NCBI RefSeq assembly: GCF_900129135.1
Contig: NZ_FQVI01000034.1
Span: 1 to 33,279, forward strand
Direction: 5' to 3'
Origin: Lactonifactor longoviformis DSM 17459
Lineage (GTDB): Bacteria; Bacillota; Clostridia; Lachnospirales; Lachnospiraceae
Length of the DNA stretch: 33,279 nucleotides
The notes below the pieces were generated by a model. The model ran no database searches. It was not told the origin of the DNA and saw only the letters and a list, made by a program, of their open reading frames with translations. Both the position numbers and the translations under genes were made by a program. Position 1 is the stretch's first letter. Each line of letters begins with the position of its first letter. This document shows, piece after piece, positions 1 to 7,863 of this stretch.

Positions 1-1
1 A

Positions 2-202
2 AGCATCCATGGAGCCCTGTTAAGAATGAACCGTTCGATTCAGGCAGAGGGAACATTTGGAATCATAAAAAATGACCGCTGGTATAAAAGAATCGTAAGA
101 AGAGGAATCGAATCAGTGCGAATGGAGATATTTCTGGTTTCCATAGGCCATAATCTTTATAAATATCATAATAAGCAGATGAGACGACAGAAAGCAGCCT
201 AA
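2..202 (+). CDS. IS1182-like transposase, C-terminal end (partial)
   Basis: The reading frame is open from the left edge of the window to a TAA and gives 66 residues. It contains NRSIQAEGTFGIIKNDRWYK and then an arginine-rich stretch and a segment with GHNLYKYHNK. This matches the C-terminal end of IS1182-family DDE transposases, where the last catalytic Glu lies in an 'EG.FG..K' context and is followed by a helix ending in 'N..K.H'. The rest of the gene lies outside the window, so whether the element is intact cannot be judged. The assignment rests on recalled family motifs, not on a search. Confidence 0.7.
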   Translation, partial: SIHGALLRMNRSIQAEGTFGIIKNDRWYKRIVRRGIESVRMEIFLVSIGHNLYKYHNKQMRRQKAA

Positions 203-276
203 AAAGAAAAAGCAGTAATCTGTGGGGAGGGGGATTTTATGTCCTTTTTTACTCCCAAAAGGTATCTAAATACAAT

Positions 277-340
277 ATAAGACCATCGACTATGCCGATG
301 GTCTTATAAAAGGGGCTTTTTTCACAGCCCCTTTTAATTT
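277..340 (+). terminator. Two adjacent hairpins after the transposase, the second terminator-like
   Basis: The first hairpin has a perfect 12-bp stem (277-288 with 296-307, loop of 7). The second starts directly after it, with a perfect 10-bp stem (308-317 with 326-335, loop of 8) and AATTTT downstream. Together they separate the transposase fragment from the next promoter. The tandem could also include an insertion-sequence end, which cannot be decided from one copy. Confidence 0.6.
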
Positions 341-364
341 TATGGTTTCTTCATAGAATTTACA

Positions 365-393
365 TTGACTATCTCACGATATCTTTATATTAT
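365..393 (+). promoter_or_regulatory. Sigma-A promoter of the site-2 protease gene
   Basis: TTGACT (365-370), 17-bp spacer, TATTAT (388-393). The transcript would start near position 400, about 80 nt before the gene. A small hairpin (TACGG at 404-408 pairing with CCGTA at 415-419) lies in the leader. Confidence 0.65.
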
Positions 394-481
394 AACTTTA
401 ATGTACGGCAAATACCGTATATCTGCCCGAAAATCATGCTTGAGAGGGCAGAATGTCTAAGAAAAAACAGGAGAGTGTGCT

Positions 482-1171
482 ATGTTGTATTCAAGCTATT
501 ATTATCAGATTCTTCAACAGTTAATCTATACGGTTCCAGCAGTTTTACTGGCGATTACAGCCCATGAGTTTGCCCATGGCTACGTCTCCTACCGTTTGGG
601 AGATCCCACGCCTAAACAGGATGGAAGGCTGTCTGTAAACCCGCTCAAGCATCTGGACCTTATGGGAACCTTGTGTCTTCTGTTGTTTCACATGGGGTGG
701 GCGAAACCCGTCCGCGTCTGTCCCCGGTATTATAAAGATCCCCGCAAAGGGATGATCCAAGTGGCTCTTGCGGGTCCTGTCATGAACTTTCTTATGGCAT
801 TTGTTTCAATGTTTATATTTGGTCTCATAGTACGCATCTTTGGAGGGATGCCCACAGGGATATTTGCCTATTTCTATTACCTGTCTTATTATCTGGCTGT
901 TATTAATGTGGGACTGGGCGTCTTTAATCTGATTCCCATTCCGCCGCTGGACGGCTCCAATGTACTGCGGGAGCTTTTTCCCAGGGTACAGTACTATTAC
1001 CAGAGGGCCGGACGGTATATGCCGCTGATCCTCATTGTATTGCTGATGACAGGGGTCCTCAGCCGTCCGCTGACCCTTATGGACAACGGGATATTGAACG
1101 GACTGTGGAGTATCGTAAAAGGAATTCTGGGGATAGGCTATATAAGCAGCGGAGGAGGAATTGCTGTCTGA
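482..1171 (+). CDS. Site-2 protease family (M50) membrane metalloprotease
   Basis: This is a 229-residue multi-pass membrane protein of the short YwhC-like branch of the M50 family, which cleaves substrates inside the membrane. The zinc motif HEFAH lies in the first membrane segment (H28, E29, H32). The second catalytic motif, NLIPIPPLDGS, carries the third zinc ligand D157. Other hydrophobic segments lie near residues 10-27, 95-120, 130-155 and 180-200. There is no PDZ domain, as is normal for the short forms. The ATG follows a GGAGAG ribosome binding site. The gene stands alone with its own promoter and shares a terminator hairpin with the convergent kinase gene. The substrate is unknown. 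Confidence 0.9.
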   Translation: MLYSSYYYQILQQLIYTVPAVLLAITAHEFAHGYVSYRLGDPTPKQDGRLSVNPLKHLDLMGTLCLLLFHMGWAKPVRVCPRYYKDPRKGMIQVALAGPVMNFLMAFVSMFIFGLIVRIFGGMPTGIFAYFYYLSYYLAVINVGLGVFNLIPIPPLDGSNVLRELFPRVQYYYQRAGRYMPLILIVLLMTGVLSRPLTLMDNGILNGLWSIVKGILGIGYISSGGGIAV

Positions 1172-1187
1172 GAGCAATTCCTCCTTT
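1153..1187. terminator. Bidirectional terminator between convergent genes
   Basis: A perfect 13-bp stem (1153-1165 with 1173-1185) with a 7-nt loop overlaps the stop codon of the protease gene. It lies between that gene and the end of the kinase gene on the opposite strand, so it can serve both, although the T-run is short. Confidence 0.7.
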
Positions 1188-1193
1188 CCGTGG

Positions 1194-3992
1194 CTACAAA
1201 TATTCACTTAAGATTTCGTACATATAATTGGAGTCAACGGGCTTTGTGATAAATCCATTCATTCCCGCCTTTGCCGCTGCGTCCATATCCTCCTGAAAAG
1301 TATTGGCTGTCATGGCTAAGATGGGAACCGTGCTTCCTCCGGATAATGGACTGCTGCGGATTTCCCTGGCGGCCTCCAGACCATTTTTTACAGGCATCTG
1401 CAGATCCATCAGAATCAAATCATAATACCCTGCACTGTGGCTTTCAAACATGAAAACCGCTTCCTGGCCGTCACAGGCCCTCTCAGAACGTATCCCCTTC
1501 ATCTTTAAAAGCTCTTCGGCAATCTCTGCATTTAAATCATTATCCTCCGCAAGAAGAATCCTCTTTCCTCTAAAGGCCTCTTGGGAGACAGGTTCTTTTT
1601 GGGGGTTATTCGTCTCTTCGGGTGCCTCTACCGGAAGACTTAAGGTGAAGAAAAATTCTGTTCCCTTTTTCGGGGTACTATTTACCTCTAATTCCCCTCC
1701 CATCAGCTTTACGATATTCTGGCTTATAGGAAGCCCAAGGCCGGTGCCCTCGCTTTTAGAGCTGCTGGTGCCTAACTGTTCAAAGACACCGAAGATCTGC
1801 TTCTGGAATTCAGGGGCTATCCCGTCCCCTGTATCGGTGACAGAAAACCGATACACTGCCCTGCCGTTCTCAAATGCCTCTTCTTTTACCTTTAATGTGA
1901 TGCTTCCCCTGGGGGGAGTGAATTTGCCTGCATTGGAAAGAAGATTGGTGAGTACCTGCCGGAGGCGGATGGGATCTCCCGTCACTCTGCTGTGCGTAAT
2001 ATCTGTCTGGAAGATGAATTCCTGGTTTTTTTGCTGGGTTTGTATCCTGGTCATTTCTTCTGCCTCACTTAACAGGTGTTCCAGTGAGAAGGGCTCAGAG
2101 GCAATGGTAAGCATGCCCCCGTCCAGCCTAGACATATCAAGAATATCATTGAGGAGAGCCAGAAGATACTTTGTAGAGGAACGTATCTTCTCAAGGTTCC
2201 CCTTTACTTCACCGGAGAGCCCCTCTTTCATACAGGTAAGATCCACGAGACCCGCGATGGCATTCATAGGAGTCCGTATCTCATGGCTCATTCTGGATAG
2301 GAAGTCTCCCTTGGCTTTGCTTTCAGCCTCCGCACGCCTTAGCTCTGCCTGCAGCACCGTACTTTTCACTCTGGATCTGGCAATTAATACAACAATCAAA
2401 AGGATCAGAAGAAGGAAAGCAGCCACAATCAAGACAGCTGCCATAGGATTTTCATAAATCAATTCCTTCAGGGTCACGGGTACATAGCTTCCGGAGACAA
2501 AATTACGTCCCGTAATAGCATCCATTTCTTCCTCCTGGATGTCACTGATCCCCTTGTTCAGAATACTCAGCAGCTCCGGGTCCACCGGACGCACCATAGC
2601 AAATGAAACCGGCGTACTGGTGTTGTAAAAGGTAACCGGCGTAATATTTCTGTAACTGGGCTTTTGCAGTTCTGTTTCCAAAGAGGTGGCAAGTCCATAG
2701 ACAAAATCAGCCTCCCCCTGATTGACAGCCTTTACACTTGCCTCTGTGGTGGCATAATATACCATATTTTCAGCCTGCACATCATCGGGGAGAACCCGGC
2801 CTTCCAGAACAGCTCCCGTAAGATTGCCGGAAGGATAGCTCACCGAATTATTTTTCACAATCATATTGTTCATAGAGATAAAAGGCTTGGTAAGAGCCAG
2901 CCCCTGTTCCCGGGCAGCGTCCTCTGCATCCAGAAACCATCCCAGAATATCTGCATTTCCCTCCTGTACCATCTGAATGGCATCTGTATAAGTGTCTGCA
3001 AAGCAATAGGTAAATTCCAGCCCAGAGGATTCAGAGATCTCATCCAGGACGTCTGGTATAATCCCATTATGGTGCTGCTTGTCCCCGTCAATACAGAAGT
3101 AAGGGTGCCAGTCCTTTACCGCAGCCACTCTGATTTTACCGGCATTTTTAATATATTCCACTTCTTCCGGGTCATATTGAATATCTGCAGTGCGCTGTTC
3201 AGGAAAATGCAGTGCGTAGTGTTTCTCCGCAAAATCCGGATCTCCCTCCAGGATGTGACGCAGGGCCATATTCAGTTCGTCCATGATCTCCTGTTCTCCA
3301 TGGGCCACTGAGATATAATAGGGCTGTGCCTCAAAGGTTGCAATCACACGAAAATTCTGAATGTCTTCCAGATCGTTTCCCAGCAGCAGGTCAACCTCTC
3401 CATTTTCCAGATGGTGATAAAGCGTATCATTCATCATATCCTTCTGTTTATAATACTTCAGCTGACATTCCAGGCCGTTAAAGTTCAAAAACTCCTGCAG
3501 CCTGCGAATCTTTTCATCTGCTTTTTCGTATACGCCAATGGTTTTGCCGTTTAGTGTGCTGAGATCATACGTTCTGAGATCAAGATTATCTTTGCGGCAG
3601 AAGAGTACCGCCCGGTTGCTCCCCATCGTATAATCAGGATAGGAAAAATATGTTTCCAAATCCGGAGAATAAAAGGTTCCCCCCAGCAAGTCATATTCCC
3701 CATTCATAAAGTCTGTAATCAACGCCTCAGACTCCCCGGTGATATATTCATATTCCCAATTGGTATACTTGGCAATCTCATTCAGGTAATCCACCACTAG
3801 TCCCTGGTGATTTCCCTTTTCATCCGTCTCACTCAGGCCTTTAATATAAGGAAATGCTACTTTAATAACCTTTTTTTCCGGCACAGCAGCTTCGGCCTGC
3901 ACAGAAAGCGTGTTGCGCTGCACAGAACCTAAGAGGATTAACAGCAGCAGAAAGAACGTGATGATTGTCTTTGTTTTTTTTGTTATTCTCAT
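1194..3992 (-). CDS. Hybrid sensor histidine kinase with two extracellular solute-binding domains (BvgS/EvgS-like)
   Basis: This is a 932-residue kinase when read from the ATG at 3992, which follows GGGGGG and begins a typical signal peptide (MRITKK, then an Ile/Leu-rich core). An upstream in-frame ATG at 4052 also has a good site (GAGGGG), so a 952-residue form is possible. Counted from 3992, two periplasmic-binding-type (SBP_bac_3) domains span about 40-265 and 285-500. A membrane segment lies near 518-538, a HisKA domain follows with phospho-acceptor H570 (SHEIRTPMN), then an HATPase domain (DTGDGI and GTGLGL motifs). A receiver domain ends the protein, with acidic pair E816/D817, phospho-acceptor D863 and K917. 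The tandem binding domains suggest that it senses an amino-acid-like solute. No separate response regulator is adjacent on this strand, so output may pass through a distant phosphotransfer protein. Confidence 0.9.
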   Translation of the reverse strand: MRITKKTKTIITFFLLLLILLGSVQRNTLSVQAEAAVPEKKVIKVAFPYIKGLSETDEKGNHQGLVVDYLNEIAKYTNWEYEYITGESEALITDFMNGEYDLLGGTFYSPDLETYFSYPDYTMGSNRAVLFCRKDNLDLRTYDLSTLNGKTIGVYEKADEKIRRLQEFLNFNGLECQLKYYKQKDMMNDTLYHHLENGEVDLLLGNDLEDIQNFRVIATFEAQPYYISVAHGEQEIMDELNMALRHILEGDPDFAEKHYALHFPEQRTADIQYDPEEVEYIKNAGKIRVAAVKDWHPYFCIDGDKQHHNGIIPDVLDEISESSGLEFTYCFADTYTDAIQMVQEGNADILGWFLDAEDAAREQGLALTKPFISMNNMIVKNNSVSYPSGNLTGAVLEGRVLPDDVQAENMVYYATTEASVKAVNQGEADFVYGLATSLETELQKPSYRNITPVTFYNTSTPVSFAMVRPVDPELLSILNKGISDIQEEEMDAITGRNFVSGSYVPVTLKELIYENPMAAVLIVAAFLLLILLIVVLIARSRVKSTVLQAELRRAEAESKAKGDFLSRMSHEIRTPMNAIAGLVDLTCMKEGLSGEVKGNLEKIRSSTKYLLALLNDILDMSRLDGGMLTIASEPFSLEHLLSEAEEMTRIQTQQKNQEFIFQTDITHSRVTGDPIRLRQVLTNLLSNAGKFTPPRGSITLKVKEEAFENGRAVYRFSVTDTGDGIAPEFQKQIFGVFEQLGTSSSKSEGTGLGLPISQNIVKLMGGELEVNSTPKKGTEFFFTLSLPVEAPEETNNPQKEPVSQEAFRGKRILLAEDNDLNAEIAEELLKMKGIRSERACDGQEAVFMFESHSAGYYDLILMDLQMPVKNGLEAAREIRSSPLSGGSTVPILAMTANTFQEDMDAAAKAGMNGFITKPVDSNYMYEILSEYL

Positions 3993-4086
3993 GTGTCCCC
4001 CCATATGTGGATTATACGTTGGCATAGGACGAATGCCTGATCTCTGCATTGTCGGCCCCTCGTTCATATCGCCAGTCATATAAAGA

Positions 4087-4092
4087 ATTATA
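4087..4092 (-). promoter_or_regulatory. Extended -10 promoter of the hybrid kinase gene
   Basis: Read on the minus strand, TGATATAAT is an extended -10 box. The start point would be near 4080, so every candidate start codon of the kinase is included in the transcript. I see no good -35 box, which is normal for extended -10 promoters. Confidence 0.45.
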
Positions 4093-4133
4093 TCACAAAA
4101 ACCGGCAATAGGACATTGTATTTCTCAAATAGG

Positions 4134-4148
4134 TTTTGTATTACAAAA
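4134..4148. promoter_or_regulatory. Perfect 7-1-7 palindrome between divergent genes (possible operator)
   Basis: TTTTGTA-T-TACAAAA is a perfect palindrome in the 253-bp gap between the kinase gene (-) and the ABC operon (+). Its position would suit a regulator acting on either promoter. No regulator can be assigned. Confidence 0.35.
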
Positions 4149-4245
4149 TACGGTTCAAGTCTTACATCTGCCCTTATAGTCTCAGACAAAAAGATTTGTT
4201 AAACTCTGTTTCATAAAGAAAACGAGGAGAAAGAGAGGGTTATGT

Positions 4246-5001
4246 ATGCTTAAGGTTAGTCATCTATACAAGTCTTATACCTCAGGAAAGACGGTATATC
4301 CTGTATTAAAGGATGTGTCATTTGAAATTAAGGAGGGAGAGATTGCAGCAATCATGGGGCAGTCAGGATCAGGAAAAACTACGCTGCTCAACTGCATTTC
4401 CTGTTTTATCCCCTTTGAGCGGGGAGAGGTTCTTTTGGGTGAGCAGAATATCAGAAGTCTGAAGGAAGAGGAGCTGTCCAGGGTGCGCAATTAAAAGCTG
4501 GGGTTCGTATTTCAGGATTTTATGCTCTTTGACGGTCTGACGGTCTTAGAAAATATCTGCGTACCCCAGGTGATTAAAGGCAGTCAGGCGCTGCAGATGG
4601 AGAACCGGGCCAGGCAGCTGTGTACAATTTTTGGGATTGAGAGGATTATGGAGAAATATCCTGCGGAGATTTCAGGGGGAGAGAAGCAGAGAACCGCAGT
4701 TGCCAGAGCATTGATGAATCATCCCTCCGTTATTTTGGCTGACGAACCAACCGGCAATCTGGACAGTAAATCCTGCCAGGCAGTGATCGACGCTTTCCAG
4801 ACGGCCAGGGAACAGCTGCAGGCTACCATCTTTATGGTTACCCATGACAGCTATGTGGCCAGCTTCTGCGACAGAGTTATTGTACTGAAGGACGGCTGTA
4901 TCTTTAGAGAAGTAAGGAATGAGGGAAACAGACGGGAATTTATGGATGCCCTGCTGGGGGTTATCCGGGAAGTGGGAGGAGAAAGCCATGACTCTGAATA
5001 A
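4246..5001 (+). pseudogene. BceA/LolD-like ABC transporter ATPase, interrupted by an in-frame stop
   Basis: One continuous frame encodes a complete 251-residue ATPase except for a TAA at 4492-4494 (codon 83). The first part carries Walker A (GQSGSGKTT) and ends ...LSRVRN. The frame resumes directly after the stop as KLGFVFQDFMLFDGLTV with the Q-loop, then the signature motif SGGEKQRTAV and Walker [13 protein letters not shown]. In relatives this position is usually Q, K or E, each one base from TAA, so a single nonsense mutation explains the break. ATG 4522 might start the second part, but such a fragment lacks Walker A. The partner permease downstream is intact and overlaps the end of this frame by 14 nt. 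Unless the stop is suppressed or is a sequencing error, the transporter should be dead. Confidence 0.85.
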
Positions 5002-7126
5002 AATATATGGAAAGCTGCGCAGGTATAACCGTAAGAACTACCTTCTGCTGACTTTCTGTATTCTTCTCTCTGTTTCCCTTATTACGTCCTATGCCATGAT
5101 TTATTTCAGCCCGACAGTACAGAACTTTCTTCCCCAAGGGGGGGACAGCAGAAAAATGGGGACTATGATCTTTGCGGCTGCTATTTTAGGCTGCGGAATC
5201 TTCACGGTATACGCATCTTCGCTGTTTTTAAAATATAAATCCAGAGAGATGGGTATTTTTATGGCCATAGGGGCTCGGAAACGTCAGCTGCGGTCTGTGC
5301 TGTTTACGGATATTGGTCTGGTAACTGCGTCCTCCTCACTTTTGGGGCTGGCATTGGGTATCCCTGTTTCCAGAGGTGTGTGGGGATTATTCCAGCTGCT
5401 GATTGTGGACACCAGGGAGATGCGCTACCAATTTGCCCCCATAGGTCTGGGAGTGGGTGTCGCTTTTGCTGCCGCAGTAACTGTATGCTGCTTCATCCAG
5501 GCCGTTGCTTTCCTGAAAAGAAGCAATATTATGGAGATTCTGAATGATCACAGAAAATCAGAGCCTGTCCGGGATGTGAAAGGATGGTACGGTGGAGTGG
5601 GAATCGGACTGGTGATTCTGGGATTTCTGCTGGGGTATTTTGGATATGACATATTCAAAATTCTGTTCTCCCGGAGGCCGCCGGCGCTTTGGGGTCTTAC
5701 CTATCTTCTGGCTGTGGCGGGTGTTTACATGACAGCCATCTATCTGGTGGTCCATGGGAAGAAAGGCCGCAATCCGCAGAGGTACTATAAAAATATTATT
5801 TCTATCAGTATGATGCGCTTTATGGGACGTCAAACTGTGAGAAATATCTGTGTGATTGTCTTATTGGTCTTTGGGGGACTCTTCGCCGTCATCTATGTGC
5901 CGGGCATATGGACCCAAAATCAGGAGGTAATTAAAAATATGCCTGTGGATTGCCTGTTTACCTATCCTGCCGGGGAGCAGCAGATCACAGAGGAGGAGAT
6001 CCAAAAGCTGGCGGATACGTATCAGACTGAGGTGAAGAATTATCGGGAGCTGGAGGTTTTGGAATTAATTGTAGACGGAACTGAGGAGATTTATGACAAA
6101 GATGGCCGTATTACGGAAACTTATATAGAGCGTGAGGCAAGCGCCATGTTTCTGAAGGCTGGCGACATATCAAGAATAACGGGCAGTGAAGTTAAGATAC
6201 CTGCAGGGAGCTTCGGGATTGGGGTGAAAAGAGCATATAAACATACAAAGGGAGAGAAACGCCTGCTTCTTACAGACCCCTCTACCGGGAACTCACAGGC
6301 ACTGACTTATGGGGGAAATGTATTGTTTGATGCCTCTTTGGTGAATGATTTGGGAAACATCTTTTATGTACTGAACGATCAGGAATTTGACAATTACAGC
6401 AGCCGTCTGAAGCCAGAAAATAAATACGTGACAGCTGTCTTTGATGTGGATAACTGGAAGGAAACCTATGCGTTTGCATCTGCCCTGAAAAATCAGATAA
6501 TTCTCCGCACATCGAAGGCTGCGTCGGTATACGCCGGGTACAATAACTATGTAAAATACAGATATGAGAGCCAGGGGATACCCTACTTTATGGATGAAGA
6601 ATATCCTCCGGGAGAGGGCAGCCTGAAAATGGATCCTGAGAACAGTATGCTGAGCACCAGCTGGAGATATTATCCCCAATTCAAAGTCCTTCTTGCTCAG
6701 GATATGCTGAAAAATATGTCGGTGTATATTATGCTGTTTGTGTATATTGCCATTGTATGTCTGACCGCTGTGGGTGTCATTGCCTATACCAGAGGGGTCT
6801 CTATTGGAATAAATTACAAGCAGGTGTTTGTGGATCTGCAGCGCCTGGGAGCCAGCCATACTTATATCAGGTTCTGCATCCGCAGCCAGCTGCGTAAGAT
6901 CTTCTTCTTCCCTTATTTTATGGGGGTTGCTGTTTCCCTCTTCTACATGTTTCTTATCTATTGGCAGAACGACGGCATCATAACATCTGCAGAAACCAGA
7001 GCCATAGGTGTGATACTCCTTGCCATCTGTCTGATTTTTGGTTATATTTATCTGGTATACAGAGCGGCAGACCGAAAGTTCCAGCATCTGGTGGGCATAA
7101 GGGAAGCGGCAGGAAAAGAGGAATGA
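4988..7126 (+). CDS. FtsX-family ABC permease, BceB-like
   Basis: This 712-residue membrane protein starts at the ATG preceded by GGGAGGAG, inside the end of the ATPase frame. It has the BceB layout. There is one membrane segment near 17-37, an FtsX unit of three segments (57-80, 105-130, 150-175) with 'SREMGIFMAIGARKRQL' in the loop, further segments near 205-255 and 286-306, a long extracellular domain of about 290 residues (307-600), and three C-terminal segments. BceB-type permeases detect or release antimicrobial peptides bound to lipid II-cycle targets, and the large extracellular domain is the usual sensing part. It follows its broken ATPase and precedes a response regulator by 18 nt. 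The peptide recognised cannot be read from the sequence. Confidence 0.85.
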   Translation: MTLNKIYGKLRRYNRKNYLLLTFCILLSVSLITSYAMIYFSPTVQNFLPQGGDSRKMGTMIFAAAILGCGIFTVYASSLFLKYKSREMGIFMAIGARKRQLRSVLFTDIGLVTASSSLLGLALGIPVSRGVWGLFQLLIVDTREMRYQFAPIGLGVGVAFAAAVTVCCFIQAVAFLKRSNIMEILNDHRKSEPVRDVKGWYGGVGIGLVILGFLLGYFGYDIFKILFSRRPPALWGLTYLLAVAGVYMTAIYLVVHGKKGRNPQRYYKNIISISMMRFMGRQTVRNICVIVLLVFGGLFAVIYVPGIWTQNQEVIKNMPVDCLFTYPAGEQQITEEEIQKLADTYQTEVKNYRELEVLELIVDGTEEIYDKDGRITETYIEREASAMFLKAGDISRITGSEVKIPAGSFGIGVKRAYKHTKGEKRLLLTDPSTGNSQALTYGGNVLFDASLVNDLGNIFYVLNDQEFDNYSSRLKPENKYVTAVFDVDNWKETYAFASALKNQIILRTSKAASVYAGYNNYVKYRYESQGIPYFMDEEYPPGEGSLKMDPENSMLSTSWRYYPQFKVLLAQDMLKNMSVYIMLFVYIAIVCLTAVGVIAYTRGVSIGINYKQVFVDLQRLGASHTYIRFCIRSQLRKIFFFPYFMGVAVSLFYMFLIYWQNDGIITSAETRAIGVILLAICLIFGYIYLVYRAADRKFQHLVGIREAAGKEE

Positions 7127-7144
7127 CAAGGGGAAGGTGGCTGT

Positions 7145-7855
7145 ATGGTTACAGTGGGAATTTGTGATGACGAGAAGCAGCAGAGGACGATGCTGAGAAG
7201 GATAGCAGAATCCTATTTTCAGCTTTTAGGACAAGAGTATAGAGTAGAGGAATATGAGGACGGCGAATGCCTGCTTCGGAAGGTACAGCAGGACCCCTAT
7301 GGGACAGACATTATTTTCCTGGACATTCAGATGAGCGGGATGGACGGCGTAGAAACAGCACGGAGGATCCGGCACTTTTCCAGGGAAGCTGTTCTGATAT
7401 TTGTCACTGGCTATGAGGATTATGTTTTCCATGGCTACGAGGTGGGCGCATTAAATTATATCGTAAAGCCTTACGCCAGAGAGAAGATTACACTTGTGCT
7501 GGATGAGGCTGTAAAACGGCTGGAGATGGACTGTCAGCGGTGCCTGCCGGTACAGCAGGGCAGCTGCCTGAGCAAGGTTCCGGTGCGGGAAATCAGGTAT
7601 CTTTGCAGCCAGCTGAGAAAGATTGTTTTATATACGGTAAATGGGCAGCTGGAGTTTTACGGAAAGCTGGGAGAGGTGCAAAAGCAGCTCCCCGGCTGTT
7701 TTGTCCGCACCCATCAGCGATATGTGGTGAATCTGGCTTATGCAGATGAAGTGCGTCCCAACCAGGTGCTGATAGGGAAAGATAGTATCCCGGTGAGCAA
7801 AAAATATTCCCAGGAGTTATCGGGTGCATTTGCCAGATTTCTTCTGCAGCAGTAG
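7145..7855 (+). CDS. LytTR-family response regulator (AgrA-like)
   Basis: This is a 236-residue two-component regulator. The receiver domain covers about residues 1-120 with acidic pair D8/D9, phospho-acceptor D60 (IIFLDIQMSG) and the conserved K108 (YIVKPY). A LytTR DNA-binding domain fills about 135-235, including the segments 'FVRTHQRYVVNL' and 'IPVSKKYSQEL' typical of that fold. It lies 18 nt after the permease and 8 nt before a GHKL sensor kinase, so the three form one operon. BceAB-type transporters usually work with an OmpR-type regulator and a short intramembrane-sensing kinase; here the regulator is of the AgrA class. It probably controls this operon. Confidence 0.92.
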   Translation: MVTVGICDDEKQQRTMLRRIAESYFQLLGQEYRVEEYEDGECLLRKVQQDPYGTDIIFLDIQMSGMDGVETARRIRHFSREAVLIFVTGYEDYVFHGYEVGALNYIVKPYAREKITLVLDEAVKRLEMDCQRCLPVQQGSCLSKVPVREIRYLCSQLRKIVLYTVNGQLEFYGKLGEVQKQLPGCFVRTHQRYVVNLAYADEVRPNQVLIGKDSIPVSKKYSQELSGAFARFLLQQ

Positions 7856-7863
7856 GAGGGGTT

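Noticed and set aside
1450-2457. Long open frame (335 codons) on the plus strand
   Set aside because: It lies opposite the kinase and ATPase domains of the hybrid kinase, has no ribosome binding site and no recognisable domain.
6293-7129. 278-codon frame on the minus strand
   Set aside because: Antisense to the BceB-like permease; no start signal and no family resemblance.
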